A stretch of DNA of 48,582 nt. It comes from Chromatiales bacterium (lineage in GTDB: Bacteria; Pseudomonadota; Gammaproteobacteria; SZUA-152). The position numbers and the translations under genes are program-made. Below are positions 27,066-35,237 of this stretch, piece by piece. How positions within the stretch are numbered: the first letter of the stretch is position 1; each line of letters starts with the position of its first letter. The DNA lies in assembly GCA_026982475.1 (NCBI GenBank), contig JALSHB010000177.1:1-48582 (forward strand). Direction: 5' to 3'. A model generated the notes under the pieces. It saw only the letters and a program-made list of their open reading frames with translations, made no database searches and was not told the origin of the DNA.

Positions 27066-28931
27066 TCAGGGATGCTGCGGATACAGGGGGTTCAGTACGT
27101 CGTCCTGCGCGGGGGGGTGGTGTCTTTCTTCCGGCAGGCCGTGCCGGAAGGCGTCCCACAGCGCGGCGCCGTTCCATGTCCTGCCGTCGGCGGCATAGAG
27201 GCTGCGGTCCAGTTCGAGGAGGAGGGGCTGTCCCGTTGCGATGCGCGCCGCCAGGGCGCCGAGGCTGCGCGGCGGGTCGTCGGGCCACTCGGCCCGGGCG
27301 AGGTCCAGCAGCGCCTGGGCGGCGGCGCGCCGGTGATTGCCGGCGCAGGCCTGCTGCAGTGCCCGCAGGGCGGCCTTGCGCTTGGCGCGATCCGTTGCCT
27401 GGCGACGGCCCGGGGCGTTGCTCGGATGGCCGGGCGGACGCCGCCGCGCGTAACGGGCCCACGCCGCCGCCAGCAGCACCACGGCGAGCAGGGCCCCGCC
27501 CGCGGCCAGCAGCCAGGTCGTTACGGGCGTCGTGGACGGCGGCTGACTGGCCGGCGTGGTTTCCGGCTTCGCGCCGGAGGCGTGTGTGGCGGGTGCCGGC
27601 GGGGGCGCGGCCGGCGACGAGCCGGGAGCACCCGGCAGCACCTCGATCTGCCAGGCGGGCAGGGTGGTGCTGGCCGGCTGGTCGTGGCGCGTGTCCCACC
27701 AGTCGACGGTGATGGGCGGCACCTCCAGGGTGCCCGGCGCGCCGGGGATGTAGGTGAAGGTCTGGCGGCGCACACCGTAGATGGTCTGGCCGTCGGTGCG
27801 GTTTTCCTGCTGCGAGGCCTCCGGGTAGATGCGGGCGCCGGCCGGCGCGGCGAGGCGCAGGTCGGGGATCTGCGAAGCGGACAGGCCCCGGGCCTGGAGG
27901 GTGATGGTGCGCGAGACCGGCTCGCCGACCTTGAGTTGCGGCGGGTCTTCCGTCCAGCTGTCCGTCAGCGTGACCGCTTCGGCCGGCAGCCAGTTCTGTC
28001 CCGCCGCGGCGGGGCGGGGCTTGATGGTCAGGTCGATGGCGCGGCCGCGAACGTGGACGGGCTGGGTCGGCCGGGCAAAGGGGTCGTCAAACAGGCCGCC
28101 GCCGAGGCGGTTGCGGAAGAACGGGTCGTTGGCGAAGGGGCTGTTTTCGAGGAATTCTTCCATCGGACTGCGCGGCCGGCGCGCGCGCGCCGCTTGCGGA
28201 AGCGCGATGCGACCACGGAAGCTGGCCGGCGGGATGTGCAGATCGCCACTCTTTTCCGGCGAGATCACATAGTTGCGTTCGATGACGTGGTACTGGCGGC
28301 CGTCGCGCACGGTGTCGTAGCGCCGGTCCTCGCCAAGTCGCTCGACCACGGCGTTTTCCGGTTCGGGGGCCTGGATTTCACCCGCCTGCAGGCGGTCGTC
28401 ATAAAACAGGCGCAGGGTGTAGGGGATCTGCTGCTGCACATAGACCGGCTTGCCGCGGGTGGCGGTCTCCGTTTCGATGAAGACATGGCGGCCGGCCCGG
28501 GCGGTGGTTTGCTGCGGCGCCTCGCTGACCGTCAGGGGAATGGGCGAGGTCTTTTCCCCGCCGACCTCGAGGGACGGAACCCGCAGCTGGCCGAGGCGGC
28601 GCGGTTGAAGCTGCACCTGCCAGCGGGTGGTGTCGCTGCGGCGGCCGTTGATGATGGTCACCCGGGTGCTGGTTTGGGTGCCCAGCACCTCGAAATCCTT
28701 TTTCAACGGGCCCAGGTCCGGTTGCAGGCGCGACGACGGACCGTCGCGCTCGATGGTCAGCGTGAACGTGTCGCCCTCGTAGACCACGCTGCGGTCGAGG
28801 CTGGCGCGCACCGCCGCCATGCCGGGCGTGGCCACGGCCAGCAGCAATACCAGCGCCAGGCCGATGACGATGTGTGTCAGGTGGCTGGTCCAGCCCAGCA
28901 GTCGCGTGGTGTGGTCCACCCGCATTTTCAT
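27066..28931 (-). CDS. batD: BatD aerotolerance protein
   Basis: 621 residues. After a signal segment (residues 16-40) a long extracytoplasmic part contains repeated beta-rich domains (VRASLDRSVVYEGDTFTLTI and similar), then a Pro/Thr/Ala-rich linker, one membrane span near 490-510 (LLAAGGALLAVVLLAAAWA) and a cytoplasmic tail of about 110 residues. This is the BatD (oxygen tolerance, PF13584) layout. It is thought to act with BatA and BatB on the cell envelope, but the molecular function is unproven. GGAGAAG precedes the ATG. It lies 67 bases after batB. Confidence 0.88.
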   Translation of the reverse strand: MKMRVDHTTRLLGWTSHLTHIVIGLALVLLLAVATPGMAAVRASLDRSVVYEGDTFTLTIERDGPSSRLQPDLGPLKKDFEVLGTQTSTRVTIINGRRSDTTRWQVQLQPRRLGQLRVPSLEVGGEKTSPIPLTVSEAPQQTTARAGRHVFIETETATRGKPVYVQQQIPYTLRLFYDDRLQAGEIQAPEPENAVVERLGEDRRYDTVRDGRQYHVIERNYVISPEKSGDLHIPPASFRGRIALPQAARARRPRSPMEEFLENSPFANDPFFRNRLGGGLFDDPFARPTQPVHVRGRAIDLTIKPRPAAAGQNWLPAEAVTLTDSWTEDPPQLKVGEPVSRTITLQARGLSASQIPDLRLAAPAGARIYPEASQQENRTDGQTIYGVRRQTFTYIPGAPGTLEVPPITVDWWDTRHDQPASTTLPAWQIEVLPGAPGSSPAAPPPAPATHASGAKPETTPASQPPSTTPVTTWLLAAGGALLAVVLLAAAWARYARRRPPGHPSNAPGRRQATDRAKRKAALRALQQACAGNHRRAAAQALLDLARAEWPDDPPRSLGALAARIATGQPLLLELDRSLYAADGRTWNGAALWDAFRHGLPEERHHPPAQDDVLNPLYPQHP

Positions 28932-28998
28932 GAAAGCTTCTCCAAGGTTGGGTCTCTTTGCTGTCGTTTTTCCATTCGTTACCAGACGCTGGCCGACG

Positions 28999-31044
28999 TT
29001 ACCAGGGCTGCGCGCTGCCGGTGCCTTCGCGCTGCGCGCGTTGTTGATACTGGTACTGGAACTTGCGCCGCAGCAGGCCGCCGGGGTCGTCGGGAATGCG
29101 CCGCAGCCACTGTTCGGCGGCCATCCGTTCCTCGTTGCCGAGGGCCCTGGCGCGGGTCGGCTGGCCGTTTGTCGCCGGCATCGGCTGGCGGGGCGGGGAC
29201 TGGCCGTTTGGTGTTTGTGTCACGGCCGGTTCTTGCTCCGGCTCTTGCGGCTGTCCTTCCGCGCCGGCGTGGGCGGCCGGCTGCGCTTTCTCCGCGGCCT
29301 CGCGGGCCTTTTTCTCGTCCAGCGCCCTGGCGGCATCGGCAAAGCTGTTTTGCCCGTGCTTCGCATCGGGCGTGGCCTCGCCTTGCTCGCCCGGCTTGTC
29401 CGGGGTGGCGGCCTGGCCGGCCTTGGCCTGCCCGTCCTGTGCGGTTTGCTCGCCCGATTTCGCCGCTTGTTCCTGCCCGGACGGTTCGTCCGCTTTGGCC
29501 TGCGTGTCCTGGGCGGAGGGTTCGCCAGGCCGGGACGACGGATTCTGGTTAGACGATCCTGCATCCCGAGCATTCTTGCCCTGTTGTGACTGCTGGCCCG
29601 GTTTGTCGCCCTTGTTTCCCGCTTTTTCGTTGTCCGGGGCTTGCTGATCCTGCGATTGCCCGTTCTCTTGTTGCCGTTGCCGGCGCAGCAGGGCCTCGAC
29701 CGCCGCCTTGTTGGCGCGTGCGTCGGCCAGCGTGGGGTCGGCCTTCAGGGCCTTGTCGTAGGCGGCGATGGCCTCCGGGTAGCGTCCCAGTCTGGCCAGC
29801 GCATTGCCACGGTTGTAATCGGCCGTGGCGCCGCTGGCCCGGGAGTAGGCCGCCAGCGCCTGCGCGTAGTTGCCGCGCCGGTATTCGGCGGCGCCGCGCA
29901 GCAGCGGGTCTTCGGCGAGCTGGCTGGCGCGTTCGTAGTCTTTGGCGGCGAGGGCCTCGACCGCCTGCTGGTCGGGACGCAGCCAGAGATCCTCCCAGCC
30001 GGCGGCCATGGCCGGCTGCGGCGGCGACAGCACGCCCACCAGCAGCACCAGGCCAAGCAGCCAGCCGCGGCGGAAGGCCAGCGCCGCCAGCGGCAGCAGC
30101 AATACCACCAGCCAGGGACCGCGGGACTGCCAGTCCTGCCCCTGCGTGTCGCCGGCGATGGGGTTTTCGGCGCGCATGGGTGTGGCATCGGCGAGCAGGG
30201 CGTCGATGTCGCTGTCGCTGCTGCTGAAGCGGCGATACTGGCCGCCGCCGGCCTCGGCCACGGCCGCCAGGGCGCGGCTTTCCAGCGCCGGCAGGATCAT
30301 GCGGCCGTCCTGGGTGCGCAGCCGTTGTCCCTGGGCGTTGGTCAGCGGCTCGGGGCTTTGCGTGCCGACGCCGAGCACCGAGACGCGGTAGCCCTTGCGG
30401 TGCAGTCTTTCGGCCGCCGCGCGCGCCTTGTCGCCATCGACGCCGTCGGCCAGCAGCAGGATCTGGCCATGCAGAAGCCCCGCCTGCCGCAACAGCTCCC
30501 CGGCCTTTTGCAGGCCGAGGTCGGCGCGACTGCCCTGCACCGGCATCAGCTCTGGGTCGAGGGACTTGAGCAGGGCGCGGATGGTGTCCACGTCGCGGGT
30601 CAGCGGGGTGACGGTGAAGGCATCGCCGGCGAATACCACCAGTGCGGTCTGGCCTTCGTCGTCGCGGGCGAGGATGTCTTCGATCTTGAAGCGCGCCCGC
30701 GCCAGCCGCGAGGGTTTGAGGTCGCGGTCGAGCATGGAGCGCGACAGGTCGAGGACGATGACCCGCGCGGCGCTGGTCTGCAACAGCGGCCGCGGCTGTT
30801 TTTCCCACACCGGATCGGCCAGCGCCAGGGTGGCGATCAGCCAGCCCAGGCCGAGCAGCCATAACACTAAGTGGCTGGCCCTCTGTCTCTGCCTCGTGAG
30901 CAGCAGGGCCTGCAGGGGGGCGTCGATGACGCGGGTCCAGGGGTTGTCGCCCGCCGCCGCGTGGCGCAGGCGCCACAGCAGCAGCGCCAGCGGGATCAGC
31001 GCCAGCAGCCACAGGGGCTGGAGAAAATGGAAGGATTCAGGCAT
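28999..31044 (-). CDS. Fused BatB-BatC protein (VWA plus TPR)
   Basis: 681 residues. Two N-terminal membrane spans precede a von Willebrand A domain with the metal site DLSRS (Asp99, Ser101, Ser103), a further span near 310, and a periplasmic or cytoplasmic TPR section (YRRGNYAQALAAYSRASG, YPEAIAAYDKAL). The last 250 residues are low-complexity, rich in Gln, Lys, Ala and Glu, ending in a conserved-looking EQWLRRIPDDPGGLLRRKF segment. BatB and BatC are often separate genes; here they are one. It overlaps batA by eight bases. Confidence 0.9.
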   Translation of the reverse strand: MPESFHFLQPLWLLALIPLALLLWRLRHAAAGDNPWTRVIDAPLQALLLTRQRQRASHLVLWLLGLGWLIATLALADPVWEKQPRPLLQTSAARVIVLDLSRSMLDRDLKPSRLARARFKIEDILARDDEGQTALVVFAGDAFTVTPLTRDVDTIRALLKSLDPELMPVQGSRADLGLQKAGELLRQAGLLHGQILLLADGVDGDKARAAAERLHRKGYRVSVLGVGTQSPEPLTNAQGQRLRTQDGRMILPALESRALAAVAEAGGGQYRRFSSSDSDIDALLADATPMRAENPIAGDTQGQDWQSRGPWLVVLLLPLAALAFRRGWLLGLVLLVGVLSPPQPAMAAGWEDLWLRPDQQAVEALAAKDYERASQLAEDPLLRGAAEYRRGNYAQALAAYSRASGATADYNRGNALARLGRYPEAIAAYDKALKADPTLADARANKAAVEALLRRQRQQENGQSQDQQAPDNEKAGNKGDKPGQQSQQGKNARDAGSSNQNPSSRPGEPSAQDTQAKADEPSGQEQAAKSGEQTAQDGQAKAGQAATPDKPGEQGEATPDAKHGQNSFADAARALDEKKAREAAEKAQPAAHAGAEGQPQEPEQEPAVTQTPNGQSPPRQPMPATNGQPTRARALGNEERMAAEQWLRRIPDDPGGLLRRKFQYQYQQRAQREGTGSAQPW

Positions 31045-32065
31045 GGGACACCTCCGCGGATTCTGCCCGGCGGGACGCGCTGGCCGCGCGCCCGCGGTAG
31101 GCGGCGGCGAGGGCGATCAGCACGCTGAGCAGCAGCGCGAGGCCCAGTGGCCAGGCATACAGCTCGTCCACCGGCCGCCAGGTCTGCTGGTCTTCGGAGA
31201 GCGGCTCGATGCGATCCAGCAGGTCGTAGATCTGCATCAGGCGGGCGGTGTCGTGGGCGCGGAAATAGCGTCCGCCGGTCTTGTCACTGATGGCCTGGAG
31301 GGTGGCCTCGTCGAGGTCGCCGGTGGCCACCCGGCGTGGGCCGAAGGGTGTCTGCACCACCATTTCGCCGCTGCCGATGCCGATGGTGTAGATGCGCACG
31401 CCTTCGTGGGCGGCCAGGTCGGCGGCCTTGAGCGGGTCGACGTTGCCGGCGGTGTTGGCGCCGTCGGTGAGCAGGATCAGCACCCGGTTGCTGGCCGGTT
31501 CCTGGCGCAGGCGCTTGATGGCCAGGCCGATGGCGTCGCCGATGGCGGTCTGCTGGCCAGCGAGGCCGATCTGTGCCTCGTCGAGCAGGGTGCGCACGGT
31601 GTTGCGGTCGAAGGTCAGGGGCGCCTGCAGGTAGGCCTCGTCACCGAACAGGATCAGGCCGATGCGGTCGCCCTTGCGTTGCTCGATGAAGTCGCCGGCG
31701 ACGATCTTCACCGCGCCGAGGCGGCTCAGCTGGCGGCCGCGGATCGGCATGTCTTCGTTCTGCATGGAGCCGGAGATGTCCACCGCCAGCATCAGGCTGC
31801 GGCCGCTCACCGGCAGGTGCACGCTCTCGCCAATCAGCTGCGGGCGCGCCGCCGCCAGCACCAGCAGCAGCCAGGCGGCGACGGCCAGCGCCAGCCGCAG
31901 GCGGGGGCGCTGGCTGTGGGGGGCTTGCAGCGTGTCGCCCAGGGCGGCGTAGAAGGGCAGGCGCAGCGCCGCCGGCTCGCGGCGCGCGGCGCGCGGCAGC
32001 AGCATGGCCAGCAGCGGCAGGGGCAGGGCGGCGAACAGCCAGGGCCAGGCGAATTCGATGTTCAT
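31037..32065 (-). CDS. batA: BatA, VWA-domain membrane protein
   Basis: 342 residues. N-terminal spans (residues 6-25 and 57-75) and a C-terminal span flank a von Willebrand A domain with an intact metal site DISGS (Asp96, Ser98, Ser100). It belongs to the MoxR/Bat aerotolerance operon, whose ATPase and VWA proteins are viewed as a chaperone-like pair. It overlaps batB by eight bases and follows the DUF4381 gene by one base, so translation is tightly coupled. Confidence 0.92.
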   Translation of the reverse strand: MNIEFAWPWLFAALPLPLLAMLLPRAARREPAALRLPFYAALGDTLQAPHSQRPRLRLALAVAAWLLLVLAAARPQLIGESVHLPVSGRSLMLAVDISGSMQNEDMPIRGRQLSRLGAVKIVAGDFIEQRKGDRIGLILFGDEAYLQAPLTFDRNTVRTLLDEAQIGLAGQQTAIGDAIGLAIKRLRQEPASNRVLILLTDGANTAGNVDPLKAADLAAHEGVRIYTIGIGSGEMVVQTPFGPRRVATGDLDEATLQAISDKTGGRYFRAHDTARLMQIYDLLDRIEPLSEDQQTWRPVDELYAWPLGLALLLSVLIALAAAYRGRAASASRRAESAEVSHA

Positions 32066-32066
32066 G

Positions 32067-32546
32067 TCAGTGATCCGTGTTCTTTCTTATCCAGTCACGC
32101 AGCAGGGCGCTGAGCGCCGCCACGTCCACCTCGCCGGGCAGGGCGGGACGATAGGGGCCGCTGGCCAGCACTTCGCCGGGCCCGTGGGTGAAGCGCCCGT
32201 CGCCGCCGGTGTCGTCGAGAAAGCGCAGCCAGTCGGCGCCGCTGAGGCGGGCGACCTTGCGGCGGGGATGGCGCATCAGCGCCAGGCGGCGCAGCAGGAT
32301 GGAGAGTTCCGCGAGGCTCTGTGGCGTGACTTCGTGGCTTTGGGTCAGCGTGTCGAGCCTGGCGAGGATGCGCTGGCGTTGACGATGCAGGCGGTAGCGG
32401 CGCAGGGCGATGCGGCCCAGCCACGTCAGCAGCGCCAGGGATATCGCGGCCACCAGCCACCAGCCGGGGGCCGGGGGCCACCAGCCGGGCGCGGCGGGCA
32501 GGTGGATGTCGCGCAGTTGCAGCGCCGTCTGGCCGGCCGGGTTCAT
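32067..32546 (-). CDS. DUF4381 protein of the Bat operon
   Basis: 159 residues with one membrane span near 30-45 (WWLVAAISLALLTWLG) followed by a basic helical cytoplasmic region (RRYRLHRQRQRILARLD). The segment LSILLRRLALMRHPRRKVARLSG and WLRFLDD are the family signature. It always sits between the DUF58 and VWA genes of such operons; the function is unknown. The ATG at 32546 overlaps the DUF58 gene by four bases; the long track ORF upstream is a shadow. Confidence 0.87.
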   Translation of the reverse strand: MNPAGQTALQLRDIHLPAAPGWWPPAPGWWLVAAISLALLTWLGRIALRRYRLHRQRQRILARLDTLTQSHEVTPQSLAELSILLRRLALMRHPRRKVARLSGADWLRFLDDTGGDGRFTHGPGEVLASGPYRPALPGEVDVAALSALLRDWIRKNTDH

Positions 32547-33559
32547 GCGGCGTTCTCCCGTGCGGGGGCGGCCGGCGTCGCGCCGAGCTGGCGCAGGGCG
32601 TGGGCCACGTCGTCGTCGGTGGACAGTTGCAGCAGCGGGATGGCGCGGCGGCGCATGAGGTCGCGCAGGCGGCGCTGATGGCGGGCGAAGACGTCGGCAT
32701 AGGCCTGGCGTGCGCCGCGCGAACGGGTGTCGAGGATGCCCGTGTGGCGGCCATCGCTGACGGCGTAGCGCGCCGGGGGCGGCGGCGCCTGTTCCAGGGC
32801 GTCGAGGATCTGGATGGCGACGAGGTCGTTGTGCTGGCGCAGCCGCGTCAGGTGCTTGCCGGTCTCGTCGCCGATGCCGAAGAAATCGCTGAGCAGGAAG
32901 ATCAGGCTGCCGGGCCGGCTGACCCGGCGCAGTCGCGCCAGGGCCGTGTCGAGCCCGTGCGGATGGGGCGGCTGCTGGCGGTTTTGCAGCGGGTCGCTCT
33001 GCGCCACCAGCTGACGGATCAGGCGCAGCACGCCGTGCTTGCCGCCACGCGGCGGCAGTTCGTGATGTTCGCCGTTGAACAGCAGGGCGCCGATGCGGTC
33101 GCCGTGGGCAGCGGCCGCCCAGGCGATGAGGCTGGCGGCGCGCGCGGCGATCACCGATTTGAGCGCCCCGCGGCTGGCGAAGAACATGCCGGGGTTGAGG
33201 TCCACGCACAGCACCACCGGGCGCTCCCGCTCTTCCTGGTAGAGCTTGGTGTGCGGCCGGCCGGTGCGCGCGGTGACCCGCCAGTCCATGCTGCGGATGT
33301 CGTCGCCGGGCTGGTAGATGCGCGATTCCTGATAGTCCATGCCGCGGCCGCGAAAGCGCGAGGCGTGGCCGCCGGCGAGCTGTGCGCGGGCCGGCTGGCG
33401 GCGGCCGAGGTCGAGCTTGCCGGCCTGCCGGCGCAGGGCGATCAGCGTGTCGAGGCTGGCGTGGGTGGCCGGGTTGATGGCCTGCCCGGGCAGGGCGTCG
33501 TCGGTGGCAGGCCCATGGGCGTCTTCGCGGCGCGCCAGGAATCGCGCGAACAGTCCCAC
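32543..33559 (-). CDS. DUF58 domain protein of the MoxR operon
   Basis: 338 residues, cytoplasmic. The DUF58 signature is GRGMDYQESRIYQPGDDIRSMDWRVTARTG (shown in part), and a degenerate VWA-like fold follows (VVLCVDLNPGMFF). It starts with GTG at 33559, one base after the moxR stop, with CCTGAG as a weak ribosome site, so coupling to moxR translation is likely. It is the partner normally encoded next to MoxR ATPases. Confidence 0.92.
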   Translation of the reverse strand: MGLFARFLARREDAHGPATDDALPGQAINPATHASLDTLIALRRQAGKLDLGRRQPARAQLAGGHASRFRGRGMDYQESRIYQPGDDIRSMDWRVTARTGRPHTKLYQEERERPVVLCVDLNPGMFFASRGALKSVIAARAASLIAWAAAAHGDRIGALLFNGEHHELPPRGGKHGVLRLIRQLVAQSDPLQNRQQPPHPHGLDTALARLRRVSRPGSLIFLLSDFFGIGDETGKHLTRLRQHNDLVAIQILDALEQAPPPPARYAVSDGRHTGILDTRSRGARQAYADVFARHQRRLRDLMRRRAIPLLQLSTDDDVAHALRQLGATPAAPARENAA

Positions 33560-33560
33560 C

Positions 33561-34562
33561 TCAGGCCACCGGGATCAGCGTCAGCAGTTCGCGGATCACG
33601 TCGTCGGCGTTCATGCCCTCGGCCTCCGCTTCGAAGGAGATCAGCACCCGGTGACGCAGTACGTCGACGGCCACCGCCTGCACGTCGGCCGGCGAGACGT
33701 AGTCACGGCCCTCCAGCCAGGCATGGGCGCGGGCGCAGCGGTCGAGGGCGATGGTGGCGCGAGGGCTGGCGCCGTAGCTCACCCAGCGCGCCAGCGCCGG
33801 GCTGTAGGGCGCCGGGTCGCGGCTGGCCAGCACCAGTTGCACCAGGTAGTCCTCCACCGGTTCGGCCATGTGGATGGCCAGCACCTCCTGGCGGCCAGCG
33901 AAGATCTGCGCCTTGCTCAACGCGACCTCGCTCGCCGCCGGGGCGGTGTCTTCGCGGCCGGCCTGCTCGCGGGCCAGTTTGAGGATGGCGTGTTCCGCCC
34001 GGGCGTCGGGGTAGCCGATGCGCACGTGCATCAGAAAACGGTCCAGTTGTGCCTCGGGCAGGGCGTAGGTGCCTTCCTGCTCGATGGGGTTTTGCGTGGC
34101 CATCACCAGGAACGGGCGCGGCAGGGGATAGGTATGGCGACCGACGGTGATCTGTTTTTCGCCCATCGCCTCCAGCAGCGCCGACTGCACCTTGGCCGGG
34201 GCGCGGTTGATTTCGTCGGCGAGGATCAGGTTGTGGAACAGCGGCCCCGGCTGGAAGTGGAAGTCGCCGGTTTCCGGGCGGTAGATGTCGGTGCCGGTGA
34301 GATCGCTGGGCAGCAGGTCCGGGGTGAATTGCAGGCGGTGAAAATCGCCTTCCAGTACCGCCGCCAGCTCCTTGATGGCGGTGGTCTTGGCCAGTCCCGG
34401 GGCGCCTTCCACCAGCAGGTGGCCGTCGGCCAGCAGGGCGATGAGCAGGCGCTCGATCAGTGCCTGCTGGCCGATGATGCGCCCTTGCAGGTGCTGGCGC
34501 ACCTGGCGAAAGACCGCCTGGGCGTGGCTGTCGGAGGTGAGCGGGGTGATGTCTGCCGTCAT
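33561..34562 (-). CDS. MoxR-family AAA+ ATPase
   Basis: 333 residues. The Walker A is GAPGLAKTT (52-61), the Walker B is LILADEINRAP, sensor 1 is ATQNPIEQEGTY, and the C-terminal lid ends in LLTLIPVA. MoxR proteins help mature or activate VWA partners, here BatA and BatB. It is the first clear gene of the operon moxR-DUF58-DUF4381-batA-batB/C-batD, all on the minus strand with overlaps or short gaps. Confidence 0.94.
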   Translation of the reverse strand: MTADITPLTSDSHAQAVFRQVRQHLQGRIIGQQALIERLLIALLADGHLLVEGAPGLAKTTAIKELAAVLEGDFHRLQFTPDLLPSDLTGTDIYRPETGDFHFQPGPLFHNLILADEINRAPAKVQSALLEAMGEKQITVGRHTYPLPRPFLVMATQNPIEQEGTYALPEAQLDRFLMHVRIGYPDARAEHAILKLAREQAGREDTAPAASEVALSKAQIFAGRQEVLAIHMAEPVEDYLVQLVLASRDPAPYSPALARWVSYGASPRATIALDRCARAHAWLEGRDYVSPADVQAVAVDVLRHRVLISFEAEAEGMNADDVIRELLTLIPVA

Positions 34563-34594
34563 GTCATGGGCTCCTTGGGGTTGAGGGGCTGGCC

Positions 34595-34912
34595 TTATCC
34601 GGCCGGGTTTTCATCCACTGCGTTGATAATGACGCTGTCGTGAATCAGGCCCTGCTGGGCATCGGCGAGGGCCTGGATGGCCTGCTGGCTGTCCTTGTCG
34701 GACAGGGATTTGAGGGCGGATTCCACGTTTGCAAGCGTCGCCGATATGGGCATGTCGACGTAGCGGTATTGCAGGCCGATATCCACGGCCTTGAGGATGA
34801 GCGGGCCATCCTTGCCATCGTTGGCCAGGTCGATGGCGTGACCGAGTTTCTTCAGGCCTTTGGCGATGTGGCTGGTCGTGTCGGTGTTGTCTTCGATGAC
34901 GATGATGCGCAT
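34595..34912 (-). pseudogene. Receiver N-terminus fused to YfdX C-terminus
   Basis: 105 codons. Residues 1-36 (MRIIVIEDNTDTTSHIAKGL and on) are the start of an OmpR-type receiver domain. From about residue 37 (PLILKAVDIGLQYRYVDMPI) to the end it matches the C-terminal part of YfdX-family stress proteins. The phospho-acceptor Asp and all of the output domain are absent, as is the YfdX signal peptide and first half. The most likely origin is a deletion joining two adjacent same-strand genes in frame. It lies directly upstream of moxR. Function is unlikely, although the frame stays open. Confidence 0.75.
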
Positions 34913-34945
34913 GGTGTCGTTCCGGGCCGCTGGAATTGATCTATC

Positions 34946-34973
34946 CTTGATATGGACAGATTCTGCCCGCATA
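34946..34973 (+). promoter_or_regulatory. Possible heat-shock-like promoter upstream of ftsH
   Basis: CTTGAT and, 14 bases later, CCCGCATA loosely resemble the sigma-32 pattern CTTGAA ... CCCCAT. It lies about 265 bases before the ftsH ATG in a 325-base gap (34913-35237) that contains no other feature I can support. The match is imperfect. Confidence 0.3.
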
Positions 34974-35237
34974 GGTTTTAGAGGGCGGCATAGACAGACA
35001 CCAGAATCCTCAGGGCCAGAAGACAATTACCGTGACAACTGCATCAGGTTGAAGGCGGAGGTGACTGGTCGATGGTGCGCTCGCCAAGGCGGGCGGCGAC
35101 TGAACACGGCCTGTCCAGATGGCCGGGTCAATACCATCGATTGCCGACGTAAACTCACCGGGGATTCGGCTGTCGAAGCAGTCCCGGTTGACGCATTTTT
35201 CCCATTCACCCTTTGCAGGCTAAGGAGTCAGGCGCGG

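Noticed and set aside
28976-29001. Two GTTACCAG copies near the batB stop as operator half-sites
   Set aside because: They are direct, not inverted, one is part of the batB stop region, and the spacing does not match the island boxes.
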